Below, in pieces: positions 17,371 through 27,838 of a stretch of DNA of 64,000 nucleotides; position 1 is the first letter of the stretch; each line of letters starts with the position of its first letter. The notes under the pieces were generated by a model, which saw only the letters and a list, made by a program, of their open reading frames with translations, was not told where the DNA came from and searched no databases. The translations under genes and the position numbers were made by a program. The DNA is from Psychrobacter okhotskensis. GTDB lineage: Bacteria; Pseudomonadota; Gammaproteobacteria; Pseudomonadales; Moraxellaceae. The stretch lies in NCBI RefSeq assembly GCF_013248965.1, contig NZ_JABRVQ010000013.1, positions 23,576 to 87,575 of the forward strand. Reading direction: 5' to 3'.

Positions 17371-17976
17371 TCAATATCGAAAGTGTTTGTGTATAGGATA
17401 AGCATAAAGGATGTTTTCTTCTTGCGTACCACGGCCAATATTATGAATAATCAGCGGCGCACCATCAGCAGCTGCTTTGTCTGAGACGATACCTATATGC
17501 GGCAAACCGCCGTTTGGCAAGCGCCACGTTACAATATCTCCGGCTTTAAAGCTGTCTTTATCAGTCGTAGATAACATTTTTCCATGACGCGCAAAAAACG
17601 TTTCAAGATTGGGCACACGTCGATGATCGATATTTTTGTCCGTTGACTTCAAGCCCCAAGTCTTTGGATAGGCGGACCAATTTCCTTTCATATCATGATT
17701 GACCAACTGCTGCAAATCCACATTTTGCAAACGATAAGCACGGACAATCACATCGGTACAGACACCGGTCTCTATTGCTACATCGCCACGCGGAAACTCC
17801 AATTTACGATAAGTAGGATCATAACTCACCGTAACACCGATCTGTTTTTTGGCATCGTGCGCCAATTTATCACCATCACTGATAGGAGCAAGCGCTTGCG
17901 CCATTTGCGCTAGTCCCAGCATGCTGACAAAGGCTAGAGATTTACACAATGTTTTATAGTTTTTAAATAAGCGCAT
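17371..17976 (-). CDS. DUF1287-family secreted protein
   Basis: Signal peptide (about residues 1-28, ending AQA) followed by a DUF1287 domain related to NlpC/P60-like folds. Blocks seen: VSYDPTYRKLEFPRGDV, ETGVCTDVIVRAYR (candidate nucleophile Cys), IDHRRVPNLETFF, GDIVTWRLPNGGLPHIGIVSD (His) and IHNIGRG. The role is probably in the periplasm; activity unproven. The E. coli relative is YijF. Confidence 0.88.
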   Translation of the reverse strand: MRLFKNYKTLCKSLAFVSMLGLAQMAQALAPISDGDKLAHDAKKQIGVTVSYDPTYRKLEFPRGDVAIETGVCTDVIVRAYRLQNVDLQQLVNHDMKGNWSAYPKTWGLKSTDKNIDHRRVPNLETFFARHGKMLSTTDKDSFKAGDIVTWRLPNGGLPHIGIVSDKAAADGAPLIIHNIGRGTQEENILYAYPIHKHFRY

Positions 17977-18059
17977 GTAGCCTCTCTGTTATTATTGATA
18001 CTATTCAATATAAAGGTTTTAGACAGCGTCAACCATGGTGAGTCAGTAACAAGGTGACG

Positions 18060-18139
18060 CTGTTAAATGACAATACTATTGAATGACAAAGCTATTAAAT
18101 GACCACACTATTAAATAAAAAGGCTATTAAATAAAAAGG
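18060..18139. repeat. Five tandem 16-bp repeats
   Basis: Units start at 18060, 18076, 18092, 18108 and 18124, consensus CTATTAAATGAMAAAG. The last two are identical. They lie between the HD hydrolase 3' end and the DUF1287 gene start, outside any gene. Confidence 0.9.
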
Positions 18140-18163
18140 CTAGCTGTCAAATCTGCTATCAAT

Positions 18164-18808
18164 TTACTTATCAATCAGCCATCCTTGCTTAGTCGCATAT
18201 TCAATCTGTTTTGCTATCCAATCATGGATACTCGGAAAGCTGTCTTTAATAAAGCCATGCGCGCCAGCAACTTGCGAGCGTGTAACGTTAGCATCAATCC
18301 AAGTTTTTCCATTGGTATTTATATTAAGCAAAAATGGTAACAAGCGATCAACTACTCTTAGCAGTTGGGTTTCTTTACTATCACCTGTTTCCTGCTCTTC
18401 CCAAATCTCACTTAAATCAGCAATCCCATTTCCACGCTCATTTTGCAATCTAACAATTCCCGCACGTTCTTCAACATGCGCATCAACTCGCGTATCGGCG
18501 TATAAAAAAGTATCGCCGGCATCAATCTCGCCTAAATCATGTATTAGTGCCATCTTGAGCAATTTCTCATGATTGACATCCAGCTCAAACAAATCAGCGA
18601 TTGACCAACACGCCATCGCCAAATGCCAAGAATGCTCGGCAGAGTTTTCTAAACGGGTCGTACCCGTCACATAGCTGCGCCGATTAACACGTTTAAGCGC
18701 ATCAAGCTCTAATAAAAAATGGGTCACGTCATCAATACCGATGTTGGAGGGAATCTTCGGGTTGGGTACTGGGGTCTGCTTGGTTGATAATATGGCGTTT
18801 TCTGACAT
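18164..18808 (-). CDS. HD-domain hydrolase (YfbR-like 5'-nucleotidase group)
   Basis: 214-residue COG1896-type protein: ENSAEHSWHLAM supplies the first metal-binding His, KMALIHDLGEIDAGDT the HD pair (about residues 90-91), and RVVDRLLPFLLN a later Asp. Related enzymes dephosphorylate deoxyribonucleoside monophosphates. That activity is probable here but not certain. The N-terminal 25 residues are polar. Downstream lie the 16-base tandem repeats. Confidence 0.85.
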   Translation of the reverse strand: MSENAILSTKQTPVPNPKIPSNIGIDDVTHFLLELDALKRVNRRSYVTGTTRLENSAEHSWHLAMACWSIADLFELDVNHEKLLKMALIHDLGEIDAGDTFLYADTRVDAHVEERAGIVRLQNERGNGIADLSEIWEEQETGDSKETQLLRVVDRLLPFLLNINTNGKTWIDANVTRSQVAGAHGFIKDSFPSIHDWIAKQIEYATKQGWLIDK

Positions 18809-19046
18809 GGCTTTCTCTCATTTAAACGGTGAATGGTTAACGCTGTATCCGAATCTAATCTTTACGCAAAAGTAATTATTGTAGTCGACATTTTGCGCGT
18901 ACTGCTAACCATCTAAATTTTTGCAGGGGTAATAATAGCAAGTGTCTTAATTTTTTATTGTTTAAGATTCAACTAATGCTCATAATAAGTCAGCAGGCAG
19001 ATTGTAAAACAATTTATAAGAACCTGCACCAGACAAGGATATGTCG

Positions 19047-20316
19047 ATGCCACCCACCACTGACGCTGCAACGCGTGCTAATTCATCAACTGCGACTGCA
19101 ATAATTCCCAAGCAAAAACCGCCCAATAAATGGCTTATCATCGCAGGCTTCTCTCTTTTACTGGGGGTCAATCAGTTTTTATGGCTAACCTTTGCGACCA
19201 TCGTAATTAGCACCGAGGCACATTTTGGCGTTAATGAGTTTTTCGCCAATTTATTAACCTTGATGTTCCCTATCATTTTTGTGCTGCTCGCGATTCATTC
19301 TGGCAAAGTGCTCGATAATATCGGCTATAAAAAAATCGTCAGCTTAGCGGCGCTCCTTATGCTGATAGGCTCAATCATACGCTGGTTGGGCGCTGATCAT
19401 TATTGGCTAGTATTTGCAGGGCAATTGCTTATCGCCATCGCTCAGCCGTATATCACCAATGCCATCAATCAAGTGACATCAGACTGGTTTGATAAATCGC
19501 AAATCGCCACGGTAACGGGCATGATTATGGGCGGGATGTTTTTGGCGACTGCCCTTGGTGCTTTTGCCCCTGCCCCATTAATCGAGGCGTTTGGCTTCTC
19601 TGGCATGCTACTTATCAATGTCATTATTACGGCGGTGGCGGTAGTAGGCTTCTTGTTGGTCGTCGCTGAAAAACCCAAACAACAAGATAGCGCTATCTCA
19701 CTGCACGAAATCGAATCGCTATTAAAAAATAAGCGCCTATGGTTTATCTCATTAGCGGTGTTTATTGCGATGGGTTATTTTAATGGGCTGAGTAACTGGA
19801 TTGCACCTATTCTTGCGCCCCGCGGCATTGATGAAGCGACGGCGGGCATCATTACTGCCATGCTGATCGTCGGCGGTATTTTAGGCGCGCTACTGATTCC
19901 GCTATTATCTGACTATCTACAAAAACGGCGCATTTTTTTTAATATTGGCAACGCTAATTGGTGCTAGCGCCACCTATCCCTTGTTATATTTAACGACAGG
20001 AACCACAACATTATTGCTGAGCTTTATATTAGGATTTTTCTTGTTGGCAGGTTATCCATTACTGATTGCCGCTGCTGAAGACACCGTACATGCGTCACAA
20101 GCCGCCAAAGCAGTTGCCATGCTGATGATGATGGGCAATCTCGGTGGCGTTATGATGGTGTTGCTGATGCAGAGCGTGAAAGGATTGACAGGCAGTTGGA
20201 TGCCGACTGGCTGGGTACTGATTATTGCCGTCGCTTTAGCCACTTTTTTAGTCTTAAAAATAAAGGACAAACCAGTAATTAAACCTACTGTTAAACCAAC
20301 TTCAAAAGTTGTTTAA
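19047..20316 (+). pseudogene. MFS transporter interrupted by a frameshift in a T8 run
   Basis: A 12-helix major-facilitator protein of about 420 residues split into two frames. The first (to the stop at 19965) covers about nine helices, from WLIIAGFSLLLGVNQFLW to LLSDYLQKRRIFF. The second (usable from about 19940 to 20316) restores the remaining helices with ATLIGASATYPLLYL. Removing one T from the T8 run at 19933-19940 fuses them. NQFLW and QPYITNAINQ resemble FLVCR-type members; substrate unknown. AAGG fits ATG 19047 better than ATG 19041. It could be a true mutation, a phase-variable tract or a sequencing error. Confidence 0.8.
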
Positions 20317-20363
20317 GAGCCTTATTTCAAATCGTTACTTAAAGGCGAAAAAAGTTAGCATTT

Positions 20364-20402
20364 AAAAAAGATAGCGCCTAAGCCTTAAGCGCTATCTTTT
20401 TT
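20364..20402 (+). terminator. Terminator of the MFS gene (probably bidirectional)
   Basis: 14-bp stem AAAAAAGATAGCGC with its complement at 20389-20402. Also positioned to serve the converging isochorismatase-like gene. Confidence 0.88.
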
Positions 20403-20450
20403 ATTAATGATTAAAAATTGTCTTATAACCAATCAATCCAGCTAATTAAG

Positions 20451-21026
20451 TCACTTAATCAAATTACTAATGGTCTTAAAAGCAGGGTCTTTACTACTGC
20501 GGCACAATTCAAAAAGAATGGATTCTACCGTACTAATCACGCCACCAGCGCGGCGGATACGGCGAATCGCTTGCTTCTTATCATAAGGAAAGCGCGAGCC
20601 AACCGCATCACCAATAATCACTGGCTGCATACCATTATCGAGCAAATCAAGCGCCGTTTGCATGACGCAGACATGCGCCTCCACCCCAAATAATAGAACA
20701 ATGCTACGATTTTGTTGGGCTAAATAATGCCATGAATCGTCATTATCACAAGCGCTAAAAGTGACTTTTTCAAAGCTTTTGGCATTGTCGCCTTCTAGCA
20801 CATCACGTATCTCAGGCAGGGTATCGCCGAGTCCCTTTTTATATTGCTCATTGAGCATAATAGGAATATCAAGCGCTTGTAGCCCTTTGATTAGCGTGAC
20901 GGTCTTTTTGACAATATTTTCATGGTCATAAATATGCGGCGTTAAGCGTTCTTGAACATCGATAATCATCGCTTGGGTATTTTCACGAGCGATTCGATAG
21001 GTACGATCGGTAATCATGGTAGACAT
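20451..21026 (-). CDS. Isochorismatase-like cysteine hydrolase
   Basis: 191-residue protein with the catalytic triad pattern: Asp in MIIDVQERL (about residue 23), Lys in FEKVTFSA and Cys in GVEAHVCVMQTALDL. The cis-peptide-type GVEAHVC motif is intact. Similar to the YcaC/nicotinamidase-like branch; the substrate cannot be told. AAGGAG precedes the ATG. Confidence 0.88.
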   Translation of the reverse strand: MSTMITDRTYRIARENTQAMIIDVQERLTPHIYDHENIVKKTVTLIKGLQALDIPIMLNEQYKKGLGDTLPEIRDVLEGDNAKSFEKVTFSACDNDDSWHYLAQQNRSIVLLFGVEAHVCVMQTALDLLDNGMQPVIIGDAVGSRFPYDKKQAIRRIRRAGGVISTVESILFELCRSSKDPAFKTISNLIK

Positions 21027-21205
21027 AGTACACTCCTTGTACGACTGATATTAATAGGTAAAGGCGACGCTATATTTGGCCTCTATATCATTATTATTAA
21101 ACCTAGCTCTTATTTAGTCATAGTTTGCTGAGGGCGTCAATGGAGATAATTTTTATTAATGAGTAATATGATATCTTTCTCTACTTTATTGACTCCATAA
21201 AAAAG

Positions 21206-21228
21206 CCCCTAGTCATTATGACTAAGGG
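21206..21228 (-). terminator. Terminator of fadBA
   Basis: 10-bp stem (CCCCTAGTCA with TGACTAAGGG, one G-T), TTA loop, followed on the minus strand by GCTTTTTT. Confidence 0.85.
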
Positions 21229-21273
21229 TTTCATTGAAAAATAATAAGCTAACAGCTATAAAAAATTTAAAGC

Positions 21274-22497
<1,224 letters not shown>

Positions 22498-22596
22498 CTA
22501 TCTAATTTAGAAAGTTAAGGTTACTAATAATAAATTAACTACCAATAATCTTATCGAGCATGATGTACTGCACTTTATCCTAGTAATGACTGCCCA

Positions 22597-24756
22597 TTAC
22601 GCCGTGGCGTAAAAGGTCTCGCCTGCTGCTGCCATATCGCGAATCTTTTGCGGGGCTTCATAGGCTTTGCCAAGGTATGCGTATTTTTCACACAGTGCCA
22701 AGTAGTTATCTAGACCCATTTGGTCGATATAACGGCAAGGACCACCGCGGAATGGTGGGAAACCAACGCCCATAATCATCGCCATGTCGGCTTCAGATGG
22801 CGTGCTGACGATATTGTCTTCTAGGCAACGAACAGTCTCATTACAGAAAGCCAGCATGGTGCGGTCGATAATCGCTTGATCATCAAAGGTCTGCTTGTCG
22901 CTATCTGTCGTGGCTTTTAATAGCTCATAAGTCGCTTCATCAGCAACTTTCTTTGGCTTGCCGCGTTTGTCCATCTCATACTTATAGAAACCAACACCGT
23001 TTTTCTGACCTAAGCGTTTGTTTTCATATAAAAGCTCAATCGCGCCTTTATAATCAGGCTTCATGCGGTCAGGGAAACCTTCTGCCATCACTTCTGCACC
23101 GTGTACGCCAGTATCTAAACCAACCACGTCAATTAGGTAAGCAGGACCCATCGGCCAGCCGAATTTTTCCATGACTTTATCGACATGAGCAAAATCAGCG
23201 CCTTGCTTAAGGAGCAAATCAAAGGCACCAAAGTATGGGAACAACACACGGTTGACTAAGAAACCTGGGCAGTCGTTCACAACTACAGGCACTTTACCCA
23301 TTTTAGTAGCCAAGGCGACCGTAGTAGAAATGGCTTCTTCAGAGGACTTTTCACCACGGATAACTTCTACTAATGGCATACGGCTTACCGGGTTAAAGAA
23401 ATGCATACCGACGAAGTTTTCTGGACGCTCAAGTGCTTCCGCTAAGAAAGTAATAGAAATCGTCGACGTATTTGACGCTAGGATACAGTTGTCTTTTACC
23501 AAGCCTTCCACTTCTTTTAGTACCGCACGCTTCACATTTGGATTTTCTACAACCGCTTCGATAACGATATCAGTTTCAGCAAAGTCACCATAGTTCAAAG
23601 TCGGACGGATACGGCTTAACGTTTCACCCATTTTAGCTGGGGTCATTTTCTTACGTTCGACCATTTTGCCAAGTAGCTTGCTGGCTTCGCCCATACCAAG
23701 GTCTAATTGCTCAGACTTGATGTCTTTCATGATGATTGGCAAGCCTTTACTGGCTGCTTGATAAGCGATACCGCCGCCCATGATACCCGCGCCAAGTACG
23801 GCCGCTTCATTGATTTCATGTGCTTGCTTACTGTGCTGCTTAGCAAGTTTCTTAACCAACTGATCGTTTAAAAATAGACCAACCAAGCTTTCTGCTTGTG
23901 GGGTTTTCGCCGCTTTTGCAAAGTAAGTCGCTTCGACTTCGATTGCTTTATCACGAGGCAGATCGACATGCTTTTCGATTGCTTCAATAGCAAGCGCAGG
24001 CGCAGGATACTGCTTAGGATTGGCTTTGGCAAAGATCATACCTTTAGCACTGTTAAATGCCATCGCTTGCTCAAGCTGATTTAGCTTAACAGGCGCAAGC
24101 TTCTCTTCACGCTTCGCTTGCCAATCAAGCTCACCTGAGATACATTTTTTGACTAGGTCAATCGCAGCATCTTGCAAGTCATCTGCAGCAACGGTTGCAT
24201 CAACGAGACCAAGTTTTAGTGCGTCCAGTGATTTTTTCGGTGTACCAGTCGCGATTAATTCAAGCGCATTATCGATACCAATCACACGCGTACTACGAAC
24301 CGTACCACCAAAACCTGGGAAGATACCCAGTTGGGTTTCTGGTAGACCAATGATAGCTTTGTCGCTCATGACACGGTATTCACAAACCAAGGTCATCTCA
24401 CAACCACCGCCAAGCGCTGCGCCATTGATGGCCGCTACTTTTGGAAACGGCAAATCTTCAAAACGGTTAAAGTCATGATTGATGCTAATGACCCAGTCTT
24501 TGATTTCGCTTTCTGGCTTTTTAAAAGAACCGACGAATTCTGTAATATCAGCACCAGCGATAAACACGCCCTTGCTTGACGTTACGATAAGACCTTTAAC
24601 GTTATCGGCTTTTTCTAACGCAGTAACCGCTTCACCAAATTGCTTATTGGTCTCAGCATCAAACTTGTTCACGCTCTCATTTTCGGCGTTGTACTGCATG
24701 TTGGCGATGCCATCCTCTAGCATTGTCACCGTGATGCGATTTCCTTGGTATACCAT
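22597..24756 (-). CDS. fadB: Fatty-acid oxidation complex alpha subunit
   Basis: Multifunctional enoyl-CoA hydratase/isomerase and 3-hydroxyacyl-CoA dehydrogenase. The N-terminal crotonase domain has [10 protein letters not shown] and [11 protein letters not shown]. The central NAD-binding domain has [18 protein letters not shown]. The C-terminal HAD domain has [14 protein letters not shown] and [14 protein letters not shown]. 719 residues is standard. Works with FadA; electrons from the coupled acyl-CoA dehydrogenase step reach the quinone pool through the ETF-quinone oxidoreductase encoded at 54.3 kb. Confidence 0.97.
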   Translation of the reverse strand: MVYQGNRITVTMLEDGIANMQYNAENESVNKFDAETNKQFGEAVTALEKADNVKGLIVTSSKGVFIAGADITEFVGSFKKPESEIKDWVISINHDFNRFEDLPFPKVAAINGAALGGGCEMTLVCEYRVMSDKAIIGLPETQLGIFPGFGGTVRSTRVIGIDNALELIATGTPKKSLDALKLGLVDATVAADDLQDAAIDLVKKCISGELDWQAKREEKLAPVKLNQLEQAMAFNSAKGMIFAKANPKQYPAPALAIEAIEKHVDLPRDKAIEVEATYFAKAAKTPQAESLVGLFLNDQLVKKLAKQHSKQAHEINEAAVLGAGIMGGGIAYQAASKGLPIIMKDIKSEQLDLGMGEASKLLGKMVERKKMTPAKMGETLSRIRPTLNYGDFAETDIVIEAVVENPNVKRAVLKEVEGLVKDNCILASNTSTISITFLAEALERPENFVGMHFFNPVSRMPLVEVIRGEKSSEEAISTTVALATKMGKVPVVVNDCPGFLVNRVLFPYFGAFDLLLKQGADFAHVDKVMEKFGWPMGPAYLIDVVGLDTGVHGAEVMAEGFPDRMKPDYKGAIELLYENKRLGQKNGVGFYKYEMDKRGKPKKVADEATYELLKATTDSDKQTFDDQAIIDRTMLAFCNETVRCLEDNIVSTPSEADMAMIMGVGFPPFRGGPCRYIDQMGLDNYLALCEKYAYLGKAYEAPQKIRDMAAAGETFYATA

Positions 24757-25535
24757 GTGGAACTCCTTGCTATGTAATAAAGGCTATGTAATAAAAGCTA
24801 AGTGATAAAAATTACATCATAAAAGCGATGTTTTAGAATATAAAAAATAGCCGGTTATTGTTAGTAAAACGGGTAATAGCACTACCAACCTGCTGTATCA
24901 TAACCATAAATACATGACAGATTAACCAGTGAAGAGATCTTTATTATCCAGCGCTCATTACTATATATCGGTGCTAACTTTATTGCACCAGTGGATAAGG
25001 CGCTTCGTTTATATATTATTGCTATAAGTACTCATGGTGTAGATACTGACTGGGATTTGAGCCAATACTGAGCTTTATCAATCAGATGGCGTATTCAAAA
25101 GCCCAATAGCATCGTCAACATTGTCATCAGACCATTTTTACGTCAATTAGTGTAGGGGATTATGCCCCTAACTGTCACAAGCTAATACCATACTCGCAAG
25201 TCACTCTTAAGTCGATACTAGCCCTTTACCTAGCGGCGAACGTGCTTTAGTGAGTATCTGTATACTGAATTATTAACACGCTAAACAGGGTAGATAATCG
25301 GCATAAAATGCCCGACGCGCTCCCTTATCAAAACATATTCAACCGCTAAGTTAAATCAGCAATACGTAACGGTGCCTTGTTGCCATATTGCGCTCAAGCA
25401 CGGATACCTTACCATCATACGACTGCTTTAAATTGCAAAAAAACCCTCTATTGATACCATGTGTCGCATAAGCAATCCTACCTATCATGCTACACTAATA
25501 CCGTTTTTATTATTCACCTGATAGATGGTTGGGTT
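24757..25535. other. Divergent spacer between fadB and the polyprenyl synthase gene
   Basis: About 780 bases. Apart from the 14-base repeats next to fadB I see no gene, T-tailed hairpin or family repeat. Control sites for fadBA are expected here, but I could not identify one. Confidence 0.4.
24769..24824. repeat. 14-bp tandem repeats just upstream of fadB
   Basis: Units at 24769-24782, 24783-24796 and 24797-24810 follow GCTATGTAATAAAR, with a decayed fourth at 24811-24824. They abut the fadB ribosome site. Confidence 0.8.
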
Positions 25536-26630
25536 ATGACTGTTTCCTCTACGCCAAGCTTTATGTCTTTTACTAGCTTTAATAGCGACACCGAGCAATT
25601 TCACAGCGCCGTGCGCGCGCAACTCGCACAAGATATCGACGTGCTGTTTGCTTATGCCGAGCTGCCAAGCCCACTGCTTGATGCCTGCCGCTACGTGATG
25701 ACTGGTCAAGGTAAGTTGGTACGCCCATTATTGGTTGCCAGTGCCTTTGACAGCATAAATCGTAGCAATGCTAATGATGCCTTTAATAATAATGACAATG
25801 TTAATGGAAGCGCTAATAATAATGTTAGTAATGACGATGAAAGTGTGGATAAAAGCATTGATAACAAAGCCCTTCAAAATAGCGATTTAGAATCACTACT
25901 AGAAAACGATTCCGACTATGATATGGCGCGCCGTGCAGCGTTGGCAGTAGAGCTGTTGCATACCTATTCATTGGTGCATGATGATTTGCCGTGTATGGAC
26001 GATGACGACTTGCGCCGTGGTCAGCCGACCGCGCATATTGTCTTTGCAGAATCAACCGCCCTACTCGCTGGTGACGTGCTACAGACGCTAGCCTTTGAGG
26101 TATTGACCGCAGAGCTGCCCACTTTTGCACCCTTTGACTCCGCTATCGCCAGCCAATTAATCGCGATATTTGCGCCGCGTGCCAGACGCATGGTTTCAGG
26201 GCAAATGCTCGATCTGAATGCTGAAGCCAGCATTGATATCACGCAAAGCGAGTTAGAAGCCATCCACCGTGATAAAACAGGTGCATTAATAGAAGCGGCT
26301 ATGCTGATGGGCGGTATCTGTGCTGGCGCGACCGCTCCACAGCGTATGGCCTTGCAGGATTGTGCACAGCATATTGGACTCGCCTTTCAGGTTCAGGACG
26401 ATATTTTAGACGTGACCACCAGCACCGATACGCTTGGCAAACCTGCTGGCAGCGATGAAAAACTAGACAAGTCTACTTATGTAAAATTGATGGGCGTTGA
26501 TGATGCAACTAGCTATGCACAATCGCTATTTGATGATGGACGCGCAGCCATTTCTCGTGAACTTAACGGTAATGAAGAGAATGATGCGCTGATGGCACTC
26601 ATTGAATGGTTATGGGCAAGAAAGAAATAA
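25536..26630 (+). CDS. ispA: Polyprenyl diphosphate synthase (farnesyl/geranyl type)
   Basis: Condenses isopentenyl and allylic diphosphates. First aspartate-rich motif HDDLPCMDDDDLRRG and second QVQDDILD; GQGKLVRPLL is the substrate-binding block. The short-chain type (two residues inserted in the first motif) supports the IspA assignment. I chose ATG 25536, though ATG 25563 is possible. At 364 residues it is about 65 longer than E. coli IspA. The excess is an Asn/Asp/Ser-rich low-complexity insert (about residues 70-132) between the first two conserved blocks. Confidence 0.9.
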   Translation: MTVSSTPSFMSFTSFNSDTEQFHSAVRAQLAQDIDVLFAYAELPSPLLDACRYVMTGQGKLVRPLLVASAFDSINRSNANDAFNNNDNVNGSANNNVSNDDESVDKSIDNKALQNSDLESLLENDSDYDMARRAALAVELLHTYSLVHDDLPCMDDDDLRRGQPTAHIVFAESTALLAGDVLQTLAFEVLTAELPTFAPFDSAIASQLIAIFAPRARRMVSGQMLDLNAEASIDITQSELEAIHRDKTGALIEAAMLMGGICAGATAPQRMALQDCAQHIGLAFQVQDDILDVTTSTDTLGKPAGSDEKLDKSTYVKLMGVDDATSYAQSLFDDGRAAISRELNGNEENDALMALIEWLWARKK

Positions 26631-26702
26631 CGAGAAAACAAATAAGTGCGTAAAAATCTAGCTAAACATTTTAATTAGCAAAAATAGCAAAGGGTGGTCA
26701 AC

Positions 26703-27521
26703 ATGGACAGTACCCCTACTCAGCGTATTTACCTCGGCACTGGCGGTTATAGCGATACCGATCTGCTTGGTACGCTTTATCCAACTGGCACCAAAAAAAC
26801 GGACTTCTTACGAGAGTACGCCAAGCAATACGGCGCGGTCGAGATTAATAGCACCTTCTATGCGCCCATCGGACAAAAAGCCTTTGCCGGTATGGTCAAT
26901 AAAGCCTATGTGCAAACAGATAGCCAATTAAAATTGGCCGTCAAGCTGCATCAAGACTTTACTCATGCACGCAAAGGCACAAGCGATCACGCCCAAGCAT
27001 TTATTACTGCTCTAACGCCACTTATCGAAGCCAACGCTCTCGCGCCATTACTGCTGCAATTCCCACATGGTTTTGATCGTACCCATGAGCATCGGCTTTA
27101 TCTCGCCAATCTCGTTAGCTGGTTTAAAGACTATCCGTTAGCGGTTGAGTTTCGTCATAATGGCTGGCACACCCCGCAAGTGGTCGATAGCTTTATCAAG
27201 CAAGGCTTGATTTGGTGTAGTGTCGATTATCCCAAAGTCAGCGGACTGCCACCGTCACGGCTGATATTCACTCAGCGTACTGGCTATCTGCGTATGCATG
27301 GTAATAATCTAAACTGGTGGGATGCGATGAGTGCCGCTGACCGCCATGATTATCGCTATAGCGAGACAGAGATGCAGGACTGGGCGCAAGCGATTGCTAA
27401 TCAACGTCAGCATTTTGATACGCTGTATATCTTCTTTCAAAACACCGTCAATGCGCATGCTTATTATAATATTGCGATGTTGCGTGAGGCGTTGGGTAAG
27501 TTTGGGTTTGAGGTGCATTGA
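26703..27521 (+). CDS. DUF72 (YecE-like) protein
   Basis: 272-residue TIM-barrel-like protein of the DUF72 family: YLGTGGYSDTDL...LYPTG, YAKQYGAVEINSTFYAP, LLLQFPHGF, AVEFRHNGWH, YLRMHGNN and the C-terminal YIFFQNTVNAHAYYNI. Biochemical role unknown. ATG 26703 has AAGGG eight bases upstream; the GTG at 26694 overlaps that site. Confidence 0.9.
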   Translation: MDSTPTQRIYLGTGGYSDTDLLGTLYPTGTKKTDFLREYAKQYGAVEINSTFYAPIGQKAFAGMVNKAYVQTDSQLKLAVKLHQDFTHARKGTSDHAQAFITALTPLIEANALAPLLLQFPHGFDRTHEHRLYLANLVSWFKDYPLAVEFRHNGWHTPQVVDSFIKQGLIWCSVDYPKVSGLPPSRLIFTQRTGYLRMHGNNLNWWDAMSAADRHDYRYSETEMQDWAQAIANQRQHFDTLYIFFQNTVNAHAYYNIAMLREALGKFGFEVH

Positions 27522-27838
27522 CGTTAGTAAACCATAACTATTCAAATCTAAAAAATAGCATAACGTCAGATGCCATTCTATTTTTATTTCTACCAGAATC
27601 CATTCTGTGACAGAATGTTTCTTAAAACTGGTATATGAACATATCCCTCTACCATCCAATTTGAGTTTTTTAGTAATAAACTAGAATTAGCAAAATAAAG
27701 TCTGCAAGCATCCTTATACTTTAGATACAATTGAATTTTTCTAACATATATCTTATATCACCTAAGCTTAAGATATTATGTTTGCTCGAAATTTATATTA
27801 TCGATAATATAAACATAAATAATTGGAGCCATATATAA
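27522..27838. other. AT-rich spacer and control region upstream of fic
   Basis: About 320 very AT-rich bases. They hold a long palindrome (27792-27813), a second inverted repeat ATATCTTA/TAAGATAT (27748-27755 with 27769-27776), and a CAGAATCCATTCTG palindrome near 27594-27607. Confidence 0.6.
27792..27813. promoter_or_regulatory. 22-bp perfect palindrome upstream of fic
   Basis: TTTATATTATC followed by its exact complement, ending 25 bases before the fic ATG. Its size and place fit an operator for a dimeric regulator; no regulator gene is adjacent. Confidence 0.55.
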
